DNA of 64,000 nucleotides from Lactobacillus psittaci DSM 15354 (GCF_000425905.1 NZ_KE384474.1:63998-127997), one strand, 5' to 3'. Positions 1 to 10,677 are shown, counted from the first letter of the stretch. Made by a program: numbers and translations. Notes: generated from the sequence alone by a model not told the origin.

Positions 1-160
1 GAAGTTACCAGGTCACATGGGTGTGAAGACTGTTACTATTCAAAACTTAGTAATTGAAAAGGTTGTTGCAGACAAGAACGTTCTTTTAATTAAGGGTAAC
101 GTTCCAGGTGCAAAGGACTCATTAATCGTTGTAAAATCTGCTATTAAGGCTGACAAGTAG
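1..160 (+). CDS. rplC: 50S ribosomal protein L3, C-terminal part (partial)
   Basis: The last 52 or so residues of large-subunit protein L3 run in from the left edge; the frame opens at base 2 and the start lies outside the window. The visible part has the Gly-His-Met-Gly and Gln-Asn-Leu-Val pattern of the L3 C-terminus and ends in TAG 14 bases before rplD. L3 is an early assembly protein near the peptidyl transferase centre. Its place ahead of rplD-rplW is the normal S10 operon order. Confidence 0.93.
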   Translation, partial: KLPGHMGVKTVTIQNLVIEKVVADKNVLLIKGNVPGAKDSLIVVKSAIKADK

Positions 161-174
161 GAAGGAGGACGAAA

Positions 175-792
175 ATGGCTACTTTAAAAGTTATGGATCA
201 AAATGGTAAAGATGCTGGTGAAGTTACCTTAAATGATAAGGTCTTCGGCATTGAACCTAACGAAAACGTTGTATTTGACGCTATTATTAGACAAAGAGCT
301 GGTATGCGCCAAGGTACTCACTCAACTAAGAATAGATCAGCTGTTCGCGGTGGTGGTAAGAAGCCTTGGAGACAAAAGGGTACTGGTCGTGCTCGTCAAG
401 GTTCTATCAGAGCTCCACAATGGCGCGGTGGTGGTACAGTATTTGGCCCAACTCCACGTTCATACGCATACAGCTTGCCACGTAAAGTTCGTCGCTTAGC
501 TATCAAGTCAGTTCTTTCACAAAAGATGCAAGATCAAGACTTAATTGTTTTAGATAAGTTAAACTTAGCTGCTCCAAAGACTAAGGAATTCAAGGCTGTT
601 TTAGGTAACTTAAACGTAGACAGCAAGGTCTTAGTTGTTTCTGACGATGAAAACGTACAACTTTCAGCTAGAAACTTAGCTAAGGTTAAAGTTGTTCCAG
701 TTAATGGCTTAAATGTTGTTGATGCAGTTAACTATGACAAGCTTATCTTGACTCAAGACGCTGTTAAGAGAATTGAGGAGGTATTGGCATAA
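175..792 (+). CDS. rplD: 50S ribosomal protein L4
   Basis: A 205-residue L4 of normal bacterial length. It has the Arg/Gly-rich loop around residues 45-85 ([18 protein letters not shown]) that reaches into the exit tunnel. The ATG follows a GGAGGA ribosome binding site. The last base of its stop codon is the first base of the rplW ATG (TAATG), so translation of the two is probably coupled. In some bacteria L4 represses its own operon; any such leader would lie upstream of this window. Confidence 0.97.
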   Translation: MATLKVMDQNGKDAGEVTLNDKVFGIEPNENVVFDAIIRQRAGMRQGTHSTKNRSAVRGGGKKPWRQKGTGRARQGSIRAPQWRGGGTVFGPTPRSYAYSLPRKVRRLAIKSVLSQKMQDQDLIVLDKLNLAAPKTKEFKAVLGNLNVDSKVLVVSDDENVQLSARNLAKVKVVPVNGLNVVDAVNYDKLILTQDAVKRIEEVLA

Positions 793-1088
793 TGAATGCA
801 CATGACATCATTTTAAGACCTGTCATTACTGAAAAGTCTACTGAATTGATGGATGCAAAGAAGTACACTTTCGATGTGCTTTTAACTGCAACCAAGACTC
901 AAGTTCGTAACGCTGTTGAAGAAATTTTTGATGTTAAGGTTAAGAGCGTTAACATTATGAATGTTCGCGGCAAAGACAAGAGAGTTGGTCGTTACACTGG
1001 TAAGACCGCTCGTCGTAGAAAAGCAATCGTTACTTTAACTAACGATTCAAATGATATTAAGATCTTCGCAGAAGAAGACAATAAATAA
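792..1088 (+). CDS. rplW: 50S ribosomal protein L23
   Basis: L23 of 98 residues, which sits at the tunnel exit and forms the docking site for trigger factor and SRP. The N-terminal pattern [11 protein letters not shown] and the basic loop [13 protein letters not shown] are characteristic. It overlaps the rplD stop by one base; the ribosome binding site GAGGAG lies inside the end of rplD. The order rplD-rplW-rplB is standard. Confidence 0.97.
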   Translation: MNAHDIILRPVITEKSTELMDAKKYTFDVLLTATKTQVRNAVEEIFDVKVKSVNIMNVRGKDKRVGRYTGKTARRRKAIVTLTNDSNDIKIFAEEDNK

Positions 1089-1104
1089 TTAGGAGGTTAG
1101 TCAA

Positions 1105-1941
1105 TTGGCGATTAGAAAGTACAAGCCAACCACTAATGGTCGACGCAATATGACCTCTTCAGACTTTGCAGAAATTACCAAGAAGAAGCCTGAACGGACT
1201 TTACTTGAATCACAATCACATACTGCTGGTCGTAACTCATATGGTCATATTACTGTAAGACACCGTGGTGGTGGTCACAAGCAAAAATACCGTATCATCG
1301 ATTTCAAGCGTAACAAAGACGATGTAAAGGCAATTGTTAAGGCAATCGAATACGATCCAAACAGAACTGCAAACATCGCTTTACTTCACTACACTGATGG
1401 TATCAAGGCATACATCTTGGCACCTAAGGGTCTTAAAGTTGGCGATATCGTTGAATCTGGTGTAGATGCAGACATCAAGCCAGGTAACGCACTTCCACTT
1501 GCAAACATTCCTACTGGTACTTCAATTCATAATATCGAATTAAAGCCAGGTAAGGGTGGACAATTAGTAAGAAGTGCTGGTACTGAAGGTCAAGTTCTTG
1601 GTACTGATGGCCGCTACACTTTAGTAAGATTACAAAGTGGAGAAGTTCGTCGTATTCTTTCATCTTGCCGTGCTACTATCGGTGTAGTTGGTAACGAACA
1701 ACACTCATTGATTCAATTAGGTAAAGCCGGCCGTAGTCGTTGGTTGGGCAAGCGTCCACAATCTCGTGGTTCTGTAATGAACCCTAACGATCACCCACAT
1801 GGTGGTGGTGAAGGTAAGGCACCTGTTGGTCGTCCACAACCTATGACTCCATGGGGTAAGAAGTCTCGTGGTATTAAGACTAGAAATACCAAGAAGGCCA
1901 GCGAAAAGATGATTATTCGTCACCGTAAGGGCAACAAATAA
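1105..1941 (+). CDS. rplB: 50S ribosomal protein L2
   Basis: L2 of 278 residues, a primary 23S rRNA binder needed for subunit association and peptidyl transfer. The C-terminal half has the conserved stretch [13 protein letters not shown] with the functionally important His (about residues 225-237). Translation starts at TTG, eight bases after AGGAGG; no in-frame ATG gives a full N-terminus ([13 protein letters not shown]). TTG starts recur among highly expressed genes in this window. Confidence 0.96.
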   Translation: MAIRKYKPTTNGRRNMTSSDFAEITKKKPERTLLESQSHTAGRNSYGHITVRHRGGGHKQKYRIIDFKRNKDDVKAIVKAIEYDPNRTANIALLHYTDGIKAYILAPKGLKVGDIVESGVDADIKPGNALPLANIPTGTSIHNIELKPGKGGQLVRSAGTEGQVLGTDGRYTLVRLQSGEVRRILSSCRATIGVVGNEQHSLIQLGKAGRSRWLGKRPQSRGSVMNPNDHPHGGGEGKAPVGRPQPMTPWGKKSRGIKTRNTKKASEKMIIRHRKGNK

Positions 1942-1962
1942 TTAGAAGGAGGGTAATGATTA

Positions 1963-2241
1963 ATGAGCCGTAGTATTAAAAAAGGTCCATTTGCTGATGA
2001 ACACTTATTAAAGAAGGTCGCAGCACAAGAGAACGCAGAAAAGAAGCAAGTTATTAAGACTTGGTCACGTCGTTCAACTATTTTCCCTTCTTTTGTTGGT
2101 TTAACAATAGCTGTTTACGATGGTAGAAAGCATGTTCCTGTATATGTTACTGAAGACATGGTAGGTCACAAGTTAGGTGAATTTGTTCCTACTAGAACTT
2201 TCCGTGGTCACAAGGACACTGCTGACAAGGCTACTAAATAG
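1963..2241 (+). CDS. rpsS: 30S ribosomal protein S19
   Basis: S19 of 92 residues, part of the 30S head near S13. The N-terminus SRSIKKGPF and the C-terminal [13 protein letters not shown] with the following GH motif are diagnostic. An AGAAGGAGGG site precedes the ATG. It lies between rplB and rplV as in the canonical S10 operon. Confidence 0.97.
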   Translation: MSRSIKKGPFADEHLLKKVAAQENAEKKQVIKTWSRRSTIFPSFVGLTIAVYDGRKHVPVYVTEDMVGHKLGEFVPTRTFRGHKDTADKATK

Positions 2242-2263
2242 TTAAGAGGAAGGAGAATAATAA

Positions 2264-2617
2264 ATGGCAGAACAAATCACTTCAGCTAGAGCTGAAGCAA
2301 GAACCGTTCGCATCGCTCCTAGAAAAGCGCGTTTAGTTATTGACTTAATTCGTGGTAAGAGCGTTGCAGAAGCATTGGCAATTTTGCAATTTACGCCAAG
2401 AGCTGCTTCCCCAATCGTTGAAAAAGTTTTACGTTCAGCAATTGCTAACGCAGAACACAATTACGATCTTGAAAGTGCTAACCTCTACGTATCAGAAGCT
2501 TACGTCAATGAAGGTGCAACCCTTAAGAGATTCCGCCCTCGTGCTAAAGGTATGGCTTCTCCAATTAACAAGAGAACCAGTCACGTAGTAGTTGTAGTTT
2601 CAGAAAAGAACGATTAA
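2264..2617 (+). CDS. rplV: 50S ribosomal protein L22
   Basis: L22 of 117 residues, which contacts all 23S domains and lines the exit tunnel through a long hairpin. The typical [17 protein letters not shown] start region and the hairpin region ending in [13 protein letters not shown] are present. It follows rpsS after a GGAAGGAG site and precedes rpsC by 13 bases. Confidence 0.97.
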   Translation: MAEQITSARAEARTVRIAPRKARLVIDLIRGKSVAEALAILQFTPRAASPIVEKVLRSAIANAEHNYDLESANLYVSEAYVNEGATLKRFRPRAKGMASPINKRTSHVVVVVSEKND

Positions 2618-2630
2618 GGGAGGTATATCG

Positions 2631-3305
2631 ATGGGTCAAAAGATTAACCCAATTGGTTTCCGTCTCGGTGTTAACCGCGATTGGGAAGCAAAATGGTTTG
2701 CTGACAAAGGCTACAAAGAAACTTTGAACGAAGACTTACGCATCAGAAAATTTATCGCTGATAAGTTAAAGGATGCTTCAGTTTCTACTGTAGAAATCGA
2801 ACGTGCTGCAAACAGAATCAACATTTCAATCCACACTGCTAAGCCAGGTATGGTAATTGGTAAAGGTGGTACTGAAGTTGAAGCATTAAGAAAACAATTA
2901 AATGCATTAACTGAAAAACAAGTTCACATTAACATTGTTGAAATTAAGAAGCCTGATCTTGATGCTGAATTGGTTGGCGATGGTGTTGCCCGTCAATTGG
3001 AAGCTCGTATTGCTTTCAGACGTGCTACTCGTCAAGCAACTCAAAGAGCAATGCGTGCAGGTGCCAAGGGTATTAAAGTTCAAACTGCTGGACGTTTAAA
3101 TGGTGCCGACATGGCTAGAAGAGAATGGCACACTGAAGGTAGTGTTCCTCTTCATACTTTGAGAGCAGATATTGACTACGCATGGGTACAAGCTTTAACT
3201 ACTTATGGTCAAATCGGTGTTAAGGTTTGGATTAATCGTGGTGAAATCTTACCAGGTCGTAAGAATAGACCAGCTTCTAAGCGTGCGAAGGGAGGAAACA
3301 AGTAA
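2631..3305 (+). CDS. rpsC: 30S ribosomal protein S3
   Basis: S3 of 224 residues, at the mRNA entry channel of the 30S head. It has an N-terminal KH domain with the GMVIGKGG loop near residue 80 and a C-terminal S3 domain ([16 protein letters not shown] at the end). The stop codon overlaps the rplP start by one base (TAATG), so the pair is probably coupled. Confidence 0.97.
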   Translation: MGQKINPIGFRLGVNRDWEAKWFADKGYKETLNEDLRIRKFIADKLKDASVSTVEIERAANRINISIHTAKPGMVIGKGGTEVEALRKQLNALTEKQVHINIVEIKKPDLDAELVGDGVARQLEARIAFRRATRQATQRAMRAGAKGIKVQTAGRLNGADMARREWHTEGSVPLHTLRADIDYAWVQALTTYGQIGVKVWINRGEILPGRKNRPASKRAKGGNK

Positions 3306-3745
3306 TGCCATTAGTACCAAAGCGTGTAAAACACCGTCGTGAATTCCGTGGTAAAATGCGTGGTGCTGCCAAGGGTGGTAAAACTGTTGCATTTGGCGAA
3401 TACGGTTTGATGGCTCTTGAATCCCACTGGATCACCAACAGACAAATCGAAGCAGCTCGTGTTGCGATGACTCGTTACATGAAGCGTGGAGGTAAAGTTT
3501 GGATCAGAATCTTCCCACAAAAGTCATACACTGCTAAAGGTGTAGGTGTACGTATGGGTTCTGGTAAAGGTGCACCAGCAGGTTGGGTAGCTGTAGTAAA
3601 AAGAGAAAAGATTATGTTTGAAATCGGTGGCGTTTCAGAAGAAGTTGCTCGTGAAGCTTTGAGACTTGCTTCTACTAAGTTGCCAATCAAATGTAAGTTT
3701 GTTGCAAAGAATACGGAAGTAGGTGGCGAATCTAATGAAGGCTAA
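3305..3745 (+). CDS. rplP: 50S ribosomal protein L16
   Basis: L16 of 146 residues, which helps position tRNA in the A site. It starts with [20 protein letters not shown] and carries the conserved [22 protein letters not shown] region around residues 63-85. Its end overlaps rpmC by 11 bases in another frame, an arrangement common in Firmicutes. Confidence 0.97.
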   Translation: MPLVPKRVKHRREFRGKMRGAAKGGKTVAFGEYGLMALESHWITNRQIEAARVAMTRYMKRGGKVWIRIFPQKSYTAKGVGVRMGSGKGAPAGWVAVVKREKIMFEIGGVSEEVAREALRLASTKLPIKCKFVAKNTEVGGESNEG

Positions 3746-3932
3746 AGATATCAGATCATTAACCACTGATCAAATGTTAGAAAAGGAAAAGCAATACAAA
3801 GAAGAACTTTTTAACTTGCGTTTCCAACAAGCAACGGGTCAATTAGAAAACACTGCCCGCTTGAGTCAAGTCCGTAAGAATATCGCCAGAATTAAGACTG
3901 TTCTGAGCGAAGAAGCATTGAAGCAAAACTAA
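3735..3932 (+). CDS. rpmC: 50S ribosomal protein L29
   Basis: L29 of 65 residues, a two-helix protein beside L23 at the tunnel exit. It begins [14 protein letters not shown] and holds the conserved [20 protein letters not shown]. The ATG at 3735 is preferred over the GTG four codons earlier because it gives the family's usual start and a better spaced AGGTGG site. It overlaps the 3' end of rplP. Confidence 0.95.
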   Translation: MKAKDIRSLTTDQMLEKEKQYKEELFNLRFQQATGQLENTARLSQVRKNIARIKTVLSEEALKQN

Positions 3933-3954
3933 TTAATGGAAGGGAGTCATTAAC

Positions 3955-4221
3955 TTGAGCGAAACAATCGAAAGAAATCGTCGTCACGTTTATCAAGGTC
4001 GCGTGGTTTCAGACAAGATGGACAAGACCATCACTGTTGTTGTTGATACTTACAAGAACCACCCTGTATACAAGAAGCGTTTTAAGTACTCAAAGAAGTA
4101 CTACGCTCACGACGTTAATAACGAAGCTAAAGTTGGCGATACTGTACGTATCATGGAAACCCGTCCATTATCACGTCAAAAACGCTATCGTTTAGTTAAA
4201 ATTGTCAAGAGACGCGTTTAG
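3955..4221 (+). CDS. rpsQ: 30S ribosomal protein S17
   Basis: S17 of 88 residues, an OB-fold protein binding 16S rRNA helix 11. The conserved [14 protein letters not shown] and [14 protein letters not shown] segments are present. It starts at TTG ([10 protein letters not shown] follows) about ten bases after GGGAG; the next ATG would delete the N-terminus including the conserved GRVVSDKM. Confidence 0.95.
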   Translation: MSETIERNRRHVYQGRVVSDKMDKTITVVVDTYKNHPVYKKRFKYSKKYYAHDVNNEAKVGDTVRIMETRPLSRQKRYRLVKIVKRRV

Positions 4222-4253
4222 TTTGCGGATATAAGTGAGGGGAGGATTACATA

Positions 4254-4622
4254 GTGATTCAAAACGAAAGCCGTTTAAAGGTTGCTGACAACTCTGGTGC
4301 CAGAGAACTTCTTGTTATCCGTGTTTTAGGTGGATCAAAGCGTAAGACCGGTAATATTGGTGATATTGTTGTTTGTGCTGTTAAGCAAGCAACACCAGGT
4401 GGCGTTGTCAAAAAAGGTGACGTTGTCAAGGCTGTAGTCGTAAGAACAAAATCAGGTGCACGTCGCGAAGATGGTTCATACATCAAGTTTGACGAAAATG
4501 CTGCTGTCGTAATTAATGCCGACAAGAGCCCTCGTGGAACTCGTATCTTTGGGCCCGTTGCCCGTGAACTACGTGAGCACGACTTTATGAAGATCGTCTC
4601 TCTTGCTCCTGAAGTATTATAA
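4254..4622 (+). CDS. rplN: 50S ribosomal protein L14
   Basis: L14 of 122 residues at the subunit interface. The family starts [16 protein letters not shown], and here the initiator is GTG after GGGGAGG. The [14 protein letters not shown] signature lies near residues 95-110. It heads the spc part of the cluster (rplN-rplX-rplE). Confidence 0.96.
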   Translation: MIQNESRLKVADNSGARELLVIRVLGGSKRKTGNIGDIVVCAVKQATPGGVVKKGDVVKAVVVRTKSGARREDGSYIKFDENAAVVINADKSPRGTRIFGPVARELREHDFMKIVSLAPEVL

Positions 4623-4643
4623 AATTTTTAGGGAGGTGCACTG

Positions 4644-4958
4644 ATGTTTGTTAAAACAGGTGACAAAGTAAAGGTTATCGCCGGTAAGGAAAAAGGCAAA
4701 GAAGGTACTGTAATCAAGGTAGATCGTAAGAACAACCGTGTTGTTGTTAAGGGTCTCAACATGATTAAGAAGCACGAAAAGCCATCTCAAACTAATGCCA
4801 ATGGTGGTGTTGTTGAAACTGAAGGTTCAATTCACGCATCAAACGTTATGCTTGTTGATCCTGAATCAGGCAAGCCAACTAGAATTGGTCATGAAGTTGT
4901 TGATGGTAAGAAAGTTCGTATCGCTAAAGTTAGCGGTAAGGCAATTGACAAGAAGTAG
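4644..4958 (+). CDS. rplX: 50S ribosomal protein L24
   Basis: L24 of 104 residues with the N-terminal KOW motif ([18 protein letters not shown]). It is an assembly initiator of the 50S subunit. The ATG follows GGGAGGTG at good spacing. The order rplN-rplX-rplE is canonical. Confidence 0.96.
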   Translation: MFVKTGDKVKVIAGKEKGKEGTVIKVDRKNNRVVVKGLNMIKKHEKPSQTNANGGVVETEGSIHASNVMLVDPESGKPTRIGHEVVDGKKVRIAKVSGKAIDKK

Positions 4959-4972
4959 AGAGGAGGATCTTA

Positions 4973-5515
4973 ATGGCAAATCATTTAGCTGTACAATACA
5001 AGGAAGAAATTGCACCAGCATTAGCTGAAAAGTTTAACTACAAATCATCAATGCAAATTCCTAAGGTTGACAAGATCGTTTTAAACATGGGTGTTGGTGA
5101 TGCAGTATCAAACGCTAAGAACTTGGATGAAGCTGTTGAAGAATTGACTTTGATTTCAGGTCAAAAGCCTTTAATTACTAAGGCTAAGAAGTCAATCGCT
5201 AACTTCCGTTTACGTGAAGGTATGTCAATCGGTGCTAAGGTTACTCTTCGTGGTGACAGAATGTACGATTTCTTAGACAAGTTAATCAACGTTTCTCTTC
5301 CACGTGTTCGTGACTTCCGTGGTGTTTCTACCCGTTCATTTGATGGTCGTGGTAACTACACTTTAGGTATTAAGGAACAATTGATCTTCCCAGAAATCGA
5401 CTTTGACAAGGTTAACCGTACTCGTGGTTTGGATGTAGTTATCGTAACTACTGCACAAACTGATGAAGAAGCACGTGAACTTTTGCAACACTTTGGATTC
5501 CCATTTGCAAAATAG
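4973..5515 (+). CDS. rplE: 50S ribosomal protein L5
   Basis: L5 of 180 residues, part of the central protuberance with 5S rRNA. It has the conserved [16 protein letters not shown] and the [16 protein letters not shown] region near residues 125-140. It starts at ATG after GAGGAGG and is followed 15 bases later by the zinc-type S14 gene. Confidence 0.97.
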   Translation: MANHLAVQYKEEIAPALAEKFNYKSSMQIPKVDKIVLNMGVGDAVSNAKNLDEAVEELTLISGQKPLITKAKKSIANFRLREGMSIGAKVTLRGDRMYDFLDKLINVSLPRVRDFRGVSTRSFDGRGNYTLGIKEQLIFPEIDFDKVNRTRGLDVVIVTTAQTDEEARELLQHFGFPFAK

Positions 5516-5530
5516 TTTTGGAGGACATTA

Positions 5531-5716
5531 ATGGCTAAAACATCATTAAAAGTTAAAAATCATCGTCCTGCTAAGTTCTCAAGTCGTGAATACACACGCT
5601 GTGAAAGATGTGGTCGTCCACACTCAGTATATCGTAAGTTCGGCTTATGCCGTATCTGCTTAAAGGACTTAGCTCACAAAGGTCAAATTCCTGGTCTTAA
5701 AAAGGCTAGTTGGTAA
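5531..5716 (+). CDS. rpsZ: 30S ribosomal protein S14, zinc-binding type Z
   Basis: A short S14 of 61 residues, the zinc-containing form. Four cysteines at C24, C27, C40 and C43 form the ribbon. The 89-residue zinc-free paralogue that many Firmicutes also carry is not in this window. It sits between rplE and rpsH as usual. Confidence 0.96.
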   Translation: MAKTSLKVKNHRPAKFSSREYTRCERCGRPHSVYRKFGLCRICLKDLAHKGQIPGLKKASW

Positions 5717-5739
5717 TATAGAGTAAGGAGGAAAGCATA

Positions 5740-6138
5740 ATGGTCATGACTGATCCGATTGCTGATTTCTTAACTAGAATCAGAAACGCTAACATGGCAA
5801 AGCATGATTCAGTTGAAATTCCAGCATCTACGATGAAAAAGTCACTTTCAGAAATCTTGAAGCAAGAAGGTTTCATCCGTGATTACGAAGTAACTGATGA
5901 CAACAAACAAGGTATGATCAAGATTTTCTTGAAGTACGGTCCAAACGGTGAACGCGTTATCTCAGGCTTAAAGAGAATTTCTAAGCCAGGTTTGAGAAAC
6001 TACGTTGGTGCCGAAAACTTACCTAAGGTATTAAACGGTCTTGGTATCGCCATTGTCTCAACTTCTGCTGGTGTTATTACCGATAAAGAAGCTAGAGAAA
6101 AGAATGTTGGTGGCGAAGTTCTTGCCTACGTTTGGTAA
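5740..6138 (+). CDS. rpsH: 30S ribosomal protein S8
   Basis: S8 of 132 residues, a central-domain 16S rRNA binder. It starts [18 protein letters not shown] and ends with the conserved GGEVLAYVW. In E. coli S8 regulates the spc operon; no E. coli-like target site was recognised here. Confidence 0.97.
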   Translation: MVMTDPIADFLTRIRNANMAKHDSVEIPASTMKKSLSEILKQEGFIRDYEVTDDNKQGMIKIFLKYGPNGERVISGLKRISKPGLRNYVGAENLPKVLNGLGIAIVSTSAGVITDKEAREKNVGGEVLAYVW

Positions 6139-6162
6139 TTCTGACAGAAAGGAGAACAACTA

Positions 6163-6693
6163 ATGAGCCGTATTGGTTTTAAAGTTATTAACGTTCCTGA
6201 CAGTGTCACTGTTACCAAGGAAGGTAACACCATTACTGTAAAGGGACCAAAAGGTGAATTAACTAGAGAATTTAGTTCAAAGATTAGTTTTGAACAAAAA
6301 GACGGAGAAATCACTGTTTCTCGTTCTAGTGAAAACGACAAAGCTCTTCACGGTACTTCAAGAGCAAACCTTGCTTCAATGATCGAAGGTGTTGTTGATG
6401 GTTACAAGAAGAGTTTAAAGCTTATCGGTGTTGGTTACCGTGCACAAGCTCAAGGCAACAAGCTTGTTTTGAACGTTGGTTACTCACACCCAGTAGAATT
6501 TGAAACTCCTGAAGGTATTACTGTTAAGACTCCTTCAGCAGTTGATATTGAAATCGAAGGTATTTCTAAGCAAGTTGTTGGCCAATTTGCAGCAGAAGTA
6601 CGTGCAGTTCGTCCACCAGAACCTTACAAGGGCAAAGGTATTCGTTATGTTGATGAATACGTTCGTCGTAAGGAAGGTAAGACAGGTAAGTAA
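6163..6693 (+). CDS. rplF: 50S ribosomal protein L6
   Basis: L6 of 176 residues with two copies of the L6 fold. The C-terminal signature [12 protein letters not shown] lies near residues 150-162. The protein binds helix 97 near the factor-binding region of the 50S. AAAGGAG precedes the ATG. Confidence 0.97.
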   Translation: MSRIGFKVINVPDSVTVTKEGNTITVKGPKGELTREFSSKISFEQKDGEITVSRSSENDKALHGTSRANLASMIEGVVDGYKKSLKLIGVGYRAQAQGNKLVLNVGYSHPVEFETPEGITVKTPSAVDIEIEGISKQVVGQFAAEVRAVRPPEPYKGKGIRYVDEYVRRKEGKTGK

Positions 6694-6715
6694 TAGAAAT
6701 TTTTGAGGTGAAATT

Positions 6716-7075
6716 GTGATTTCTAAACCAGATAAAAATAAATTGCGCTTAAAGCGTCACAAGCGTATTCGTGGTAAAATTTCTGGTACTGCTGAGCGCC
6801 CACGCTTGAGTATTTTCCGTTCTAACAAAAACATCTACGCTCAAATTATTGATGACGTAGCGGGTGTAACGCTAGCAAGTGCCTCAACTTTAGACAAGTC
6901 AGTATCTGCTGAAGGTACTAAGCTTGAACAAGCACAAGCTGTAGGTAAAGCAATCGCTGAAGCTGCTAAGAAGAACAACATTTCAACTGTTGTGTTTGAT
7001 AGAAGTGGTTACTTATACCACGGACGTATTCAAGCCTTAGCTGATGCAGCTCGTGAAAACGGATTAGAATTCTAG
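6716..7075 (+). CDS. rplR: 50S ribosomal protein L18
   Basis: L18 of 119 residues, a 5S rRNA-binding protein of the central protuberance. The [23 protein letters not shown] start and the C-terminal [25 protein letters not shown] are typical. Initiation is at GTG after TGAGGTG. Confidence 0.96.
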   Translation: MISKPDKNKLRLKRHKRIRGKISGTAERPRLSIFRSNKNIYAQIIDDVAGVTLASASTLDKSVSAEGTKLEQAQAVGKAIAEAAKKNNISTVVFDRSGYLYHGRIQALADAARENGLEF

Positions 7076-7091
7076 GAAGGAGATTTAACTA

Positions 7092-7607
7092 ATGGCAAAC
7101 CGCAACGATTCTCGTAAAGATCGCAGACCTAAAGACGAAATTGAAGATCAATTAGTTGCTGTAAACAGAATCACCAAGGTTGTTAAGGGTGGTCGTAGAA
7201 TGAGATTTGCAGCACTTGTTGTTGTCGGCGACAAGAAGGGCCATGTTGGCTTTGGTACTGGTAAAGCTCAAGAAGTTCCAGAAGCAATCCGCAAAGCTGT
7301 TGAAGCAGGTAAGAAGAATATGATTTCTGTACCAACTGTTGGTACTACCATTCCTCACGAAGTAATCGGTCACTTTGGTTCAGGTAACATTTTACTTAAG
7401 CCTGCCGAAGCTGGTTCCGGTGTTGCAGCTGGTGGTGCCGTACGTATTGTTATGGATATGGCTGGTATTGCTGATATTACTTCTAAGTCACTTGGCTCTA
7501 ACACTCCAATCAACGTTGTAAGAGCAACTATCGATGGCTTGAAGAAGCTTAAGACTCGTGAAGACGTTTTAAAGCTTCGTGAATCAGCAAAGAGCTTACA
7601 AGATTAG
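7092..7607 (+). CDS. rpsE: 30S ribosomal protein S5
   Basis: S5 of 171 residues, at the mRNA channel and important for decoding fidelity. An N-terminal dsRBD-like domain ([18 protein letters not shown]) is followed by the C-terminal S5 domain. The ATG follows GAAGGAG. The gene is in the standard position between rplR and rpmD. Confidence 0.97.
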   Translation: MANRNDSRKDRRPKDEIEDQLVAVNRITKVVKGGRRMRFAALVVVGDKKGHVGFGTGKAQEVPEAIRKAVEAGKKNMISVPTVGTTIPHEVIGHFGSGNILLKPAEAGSGVAAGGAVRIVMDMAGIADITSKSLGSNTPINVVRATIDGLKKLKTREDVLKLRESAKSLQD

Positions 7608-7617
7608 GAGAGACTAG

Positions 7618-7803
7618 ATGACTGATTTAAAGATTACTTTAATTAGAAGTGCTGCCCACCGTCTACCTAACCAACGTAAAGTTGTTAAGGCTCTTGGTCT
7701 TGGTAGAATTAATAGCTCTGTTGTCCTTCCAGACAACGCTGCTACTCGTGGCGCATTAATGAAAATTGCCCACTTAATTTCAGTAGAAGAAGTTAACAAG
7801 TAA
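7618..7803 (+). CDS. rpmD: 50S ribosomal protein L30
   Basis: L30 of 61 residues, a small protein of the 50S body. The segment [28 protein letters not shown] is typical of the family. AGGAGAG precedes the ATG, 10 bases after rpsE. The gene is dispensable and missing in some bacteria but intact here. Confidence 0.95.
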   Translation: MTDLKITLIRSAAHRLPNQRKVVKALGLGRINSSVVLPDNAATRGALMKIAHLISVEEVNK

Positions 7804-7825
7804 GATTTAAGGAGGTGCCGAATTA

Positions 7826-8266
7826 ATGAAGCTTCATGAATTAAAACCTGCTGAAGGTTCTCGTCGTTCAAGAAAGCGTGTTGGCCGTGGTACTTCTAGT
7901 GGTTTTGGTAAAACCTCTGGTCGTGGTCAAAAGGGTCAATTGGCACGTCAAGGTGGACATACTCGTCCCGGTTTTGAAGGTGGTCAAATGCCATTATTCA
8001 GAACTATGCCTAAGCGTGGTTTCAAGAACATTAACCGTAAAGAATACGCAATCATCAACTTGGATGATTTAAACAAGTTTGAAAATGGTAGCGAAGTAAC
8101 CATCGCTGACCTTAAGGCAAATGGCTTGGTAAAGAAAGAATTATCAGGTGTTAAGTTACTTGCTAACGGTGAATTGAAAGTTAAAGTTACTGTAAAGGTA
8201 AACAAAGTTTCAAAGGCTGCCGAAGAAGCAGTTAAAGCCGCTGGTGGATCAGTTGAGGTGATTTAA
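7826..8266 (+). CDS. rplO: 50S ribosomal protein L15
   Basis: L15 of 146 residues, a late assembly protein with a Gly/Arg-rich N-terminal extension (residues 10-60, [18 protein letters not shown]) that threads into 23S rRNA. The stop codon shares its last base with the secY ATG (TAATG), linking ribosome and translocon synthesis. Confidence 0.96.
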   Translation: MKLHELKPAEGSRRSRKRVGRGTSSGFGKTSGRGQKGQLARQGGHTRPGFEGGQMPLFRTMPKRGFKNINRKEYAIINLDDLNKFENGSEVTIADLKANGLVKKELSGVKLLANGELKVKVTVKVNKVSKAAEEAVKAAGGSVEVI

Positions 8267-9561
8267 TGTTCTCGACCTTGAAGAACGCCTTTAAGGATAA
8301 AGAAATTAGAAATAAAATTTTCTTTACTCTCTTTATTCTGCTGTTGTACCGGATTGGTGCGAATATCGCAGTTCCAGGTGTTAACGCAAAAGCGATTAAT
8401 CAAATTGCAAATACTGGATTAATTCCAATGCTTGATACTGTGAGTGGTGGTGGATTGGATAACTATTCAATCTTTTCTCTTGGTGTTTCACCATATATTA
8501 CTGCTCAAATTGTTATTCAACTTCTCCAAATGGATATTGTTCCCAAATTGGTTGAATGGGGAAAGCAAGGTGAGGTAGGCCGTCGTAAAACTAATCAAGT
8601 TACCCGTTATCTTGCATTAGCAGTTGCCTTTGTTCAAAGTATTGGTATTACACTTGGTTTCAATGCCTTAACACAAATGAAATTGGTTAAGACAATGACT
8701 CCACAGACTTATATCGAAATCGGTATTATTATGACGGCCGGTACGATGCTCCTAACTTGGTTGGGTGATGAAATTACTGATAAAGGACTGGGTAATGGGG
8801 TATCTGTAATAATTTTTGCAGGTATTATTGCCAGACTGCCAAATGGTATTGCGCAAATCTTCAAAGAAGATGTTACCAACGCAAGTAGTAGTGATCGCTG
8901 GAAAGGTATTCTGTTCTTCATTGCAATTATTGTTGCAATTTTAGTAATTACAAAAGTAGTTACTTGGGTTGAACAAGCTGTTCGTCGTTTGCCAATACAA
9001 TACACTCGACGTGCAGCAGTCAGTGGTTCTGAAAGTTTCTTACCACTAAAAGTAAATGTATCTGGAGTTATTCCTGTTATTTTTGCTAGTTCCTTTATTA
9101 TCACTCCATCTACTATTTTGATGGCATTTCAAAATAGCCAAGGTGATCAACAATGGTACCAAGTCTTAACACAAATCTTTAGTCTTCAGACTACGCCTGG
9201 CGCAATCATTTATACATTATTGATTGTATTGTTTACATTCTTCTACGCTTTTGTCCAAGTTAATCCAGAAAAGCTATCTGAAAACTTGCAAAAGCAAGGT
9301 GCTTATATTCCAAGCGTATGGCCTGGTAAAGACACACAAGATTTTGTTTCTAAATTATTAATCAAGCTTTCCACAGTTGGTTCATTTTACCTTGGTTTGG
9401 TAGCCTTAATTCCACAATTAGCAACTAATATCTGGGGTCTTCCAAGTTCAATTGGTCTTGGTGGAACTAGTCTTTTAATTGTGATTGGTGTGGTTTTGGA
9501 ATTATCAAGACAAATTAATGGATTACTAATGAAGCGTGAATACGTAGGATTTATTAGATAG
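8266..9561 (+). CDS. secY: Protein translocase subunit SecY
   Basis: Channel-forming subunit of the Sec translocon, 431 residues with ten predicted membrane helices. The plug-region sequence LGVSPYITAQIVIQLLQ (about residues 72-90) and the C-terminal loop NPEKLSENLQKQGAYIPSVWPG are diagnostic. It is translationally coupled to rplO and followed 11 bases later by adk. Its partner secE is also in this window, in the nusG cluster. Confidence 0.97.
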   Translation: MFSTLKNAFKDKEIRNKIFFTLFILLLYRIGANIAVPGVNAKAINQIANTGLIPMLDTVSGGGLDNYSIFSLGVSPYITAQIVIQLLQMDIVPKLVEWGKQGEVGRRKTNQVTRYLALAVAFVQSIGITLGFNALTQMKLVKTMTPQTYIEIGIIMTAGTMLLTWLGDEITDKGLGNGVSVIIFAGIIARLPNGIAQIFKEDVTNASSSDRWKGILFFIAIIVAILVITKVVTWVEQAVRRLPIQYTRRAAVSGSESFLPLKVNVSGVIPVIFASSFIITPSTILMAFQNSQGDQQWYQVLTQIFSLQTTPGAIIYTLLIVLFTFFYAFVQVNPEKLSENLQKQGAYIPSVWPGKDTQDFVSKLLIKLSTVGSFYLGLVALIPQLATNIWGLPSSIGLGGTSLLIVIGVVLELSRQINGLLMKREYVGFIR

Positions 9562-9572
9562 GTGTAATATAG

Positions 9573-10226
9573 ATGATTAACTTAATTCTTTTAGGATTAC
9601 CAGGTGCTGGTAAAGGTACAGTTTCTGAACGTATCGTTGATAAATATAGCTTGGCGCATATCTCTACTGGAGATATGTTTAGAGAAGCTATGGCAAATAA
9701 AACCCCAGTTGGATTGGAAGCCAAAAGCTACATTGATAAAGGTAACCTTGTTCCTGATGAAGTTACCGCAAAGTTAGTAGAAGAGCGTTTGTCACAATCT
9801 GATACTAATAATGGATTTATCTTAGATGGTTTTCCACGTACAACTGCTCAAGCTGAAATGCTTGAAGATATCACTAAGCGTCTTAAGAAACCTTTGACTA
9901 ACGTTATTGCTTTAGACGTTGATGAAGGTGTTTTGGTAGATAGATTATCAGCTCGCTTTATGTGTAAATCATGTGGAGCAACTTATAACAAGTTCTCTAA
10001 GAAACCTAAAGTTGAGGGTACTTGTGATCGCTGTGGTAGTCATGAATTTTATCAAAGAGAAGACGATAAGCCAGAAGTTGTAAAGAATCGTCTTCAAGTT
10101 AATGAAAAGATGAATGCACCTCTTCGTGATTTTTACCAACAAAAGGGTATACTCTCTGTTGTAAATGGCGAACAATCACCTGAAAAGGTCTTCGAAGACA
10201 CTGACGCAATTCTAAGCAAGAATTAA
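9573..10226 (+). CDS. adk: Adenylate kinase
   Basis: Converts ATP plus AMP to two ADP. The P-loop is at residues 7-15 ([11 protein letters not shown]). It is the long form (217 residues) with a LID domain holding four zinc-binding cysteines, C131, C134, C151 and C154, as in Gram-positive enzymes. The DGFPRT motif lies at 85-90. It follows secY closely and shares its transcript; infA has a separate promoter downstream. Confidence 0.97.
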   Translation: MINLILLGLPGAGKGTVSERIVDKYSLAHISTGDMFREAMANKTPVGLEAKSYIDKGNLVPDEVTAKLVEERLSQSDTNNGFILDGFPRTTAQAEMLEDITKRLKKPLTNVIALDVDEGVLVDRLSARFMCKSCGATYNKFSKKPKVEGTCDRCGSHEFYQREDDKPEVVKNRLQVNEKMNAPLRDFYQQKGILSVVNGEQSPEKVFEDTDAILSKN

Positions 10227-10241
10227 GAGTTTTTATTTATT

Positions 10242-10259
10242 TGCATTCCATGCTATAAT
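10242..10259 (+). promoter_or_regulatory. Extended -10 promoter before infA
   Basis: TATAAT at 10254-10259 is preceded by TGC, an extended -10 element, in the only sizeable gap of the spc cluster (adk to infA). No good -35 hexamer sits 17 bases upstream, as is usual for extended -10 promoters. It would let infA, rpmJ, rpsM, rpsK, rpoA and rplQ be transcribed independently. Confidence 0.6.
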
Positions 10260-10295
10260 TTCCAAGTATGACTATTTGATTCCGGAGGAAAAGCT

Positions 10296-10517
10296 TTGGC
10301 AAAAGATGATGTCATTGAAGTAGAAGGTAAGGTAGTTGATACCTTACCTAATGCTATGTTTAAAGTTGAACTAGAAAATGGAGCTACTATTTTAGCTCAT
10401 GTATCAGGTAAAATCAGAATGCACTATATTCGTATTTTACCTGGAGATAAAGTAACGGTTGAATTATCACCATATGATTTAACTAAAGGTAGAATTACGT
10501 ATAGATTTATCAAGTAA
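10296..10517 (+). CDS. infA: Translation initiation factor IF-1
   Basis: IF-1 of 73 residues, an OB-fold protein that blocks the A site during initiation. The sequence [21 protein letters not shown] and the [21 protein letters not shown] end are typical. The start codon is TTG after GGAGGA. It is the first gene after the internal promoter. Confidence 0.96.
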   Translation: MAKDDVIEVEGKVVDTLPNAMFKVELENGATILAHVSGKIRMHYIRILPGDKVTVELSPYDLTKGRITYRFIK

Positions 10518-10531
10518 TAACGGAGGTAAAC

Positions 10532-10648
10532 ATGAAAGTTAGACCATCTGTTAAGCCAATGTGCGAACATTGCAAAGTTATTAAGAGAAATGGTCGTGTG
10601 ATGGTTATTTGCCCTGCAAATCCAAAGCACAAGCAACGTCAAGGTTAA
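10532..10648 (+). CDS. rpmJ: 50S ribosomal protein L36
   Basis: A 38-residue L36, read directly from the DNA. The zinc ligands C11, C14, C27 and H33 are all present, so this is the zinc-type L36. An ATG follows CGGAGGT. It lies between infA and rpsM, its usual place. Confidence 0.95.
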   Translation: MKVRPSVKPMCEHCKVIKRNGRVMVICPANPKHKQRQG

Positions 10649-10677
10649 TAAGATTTAAGATATAGGAGGTGCAATTT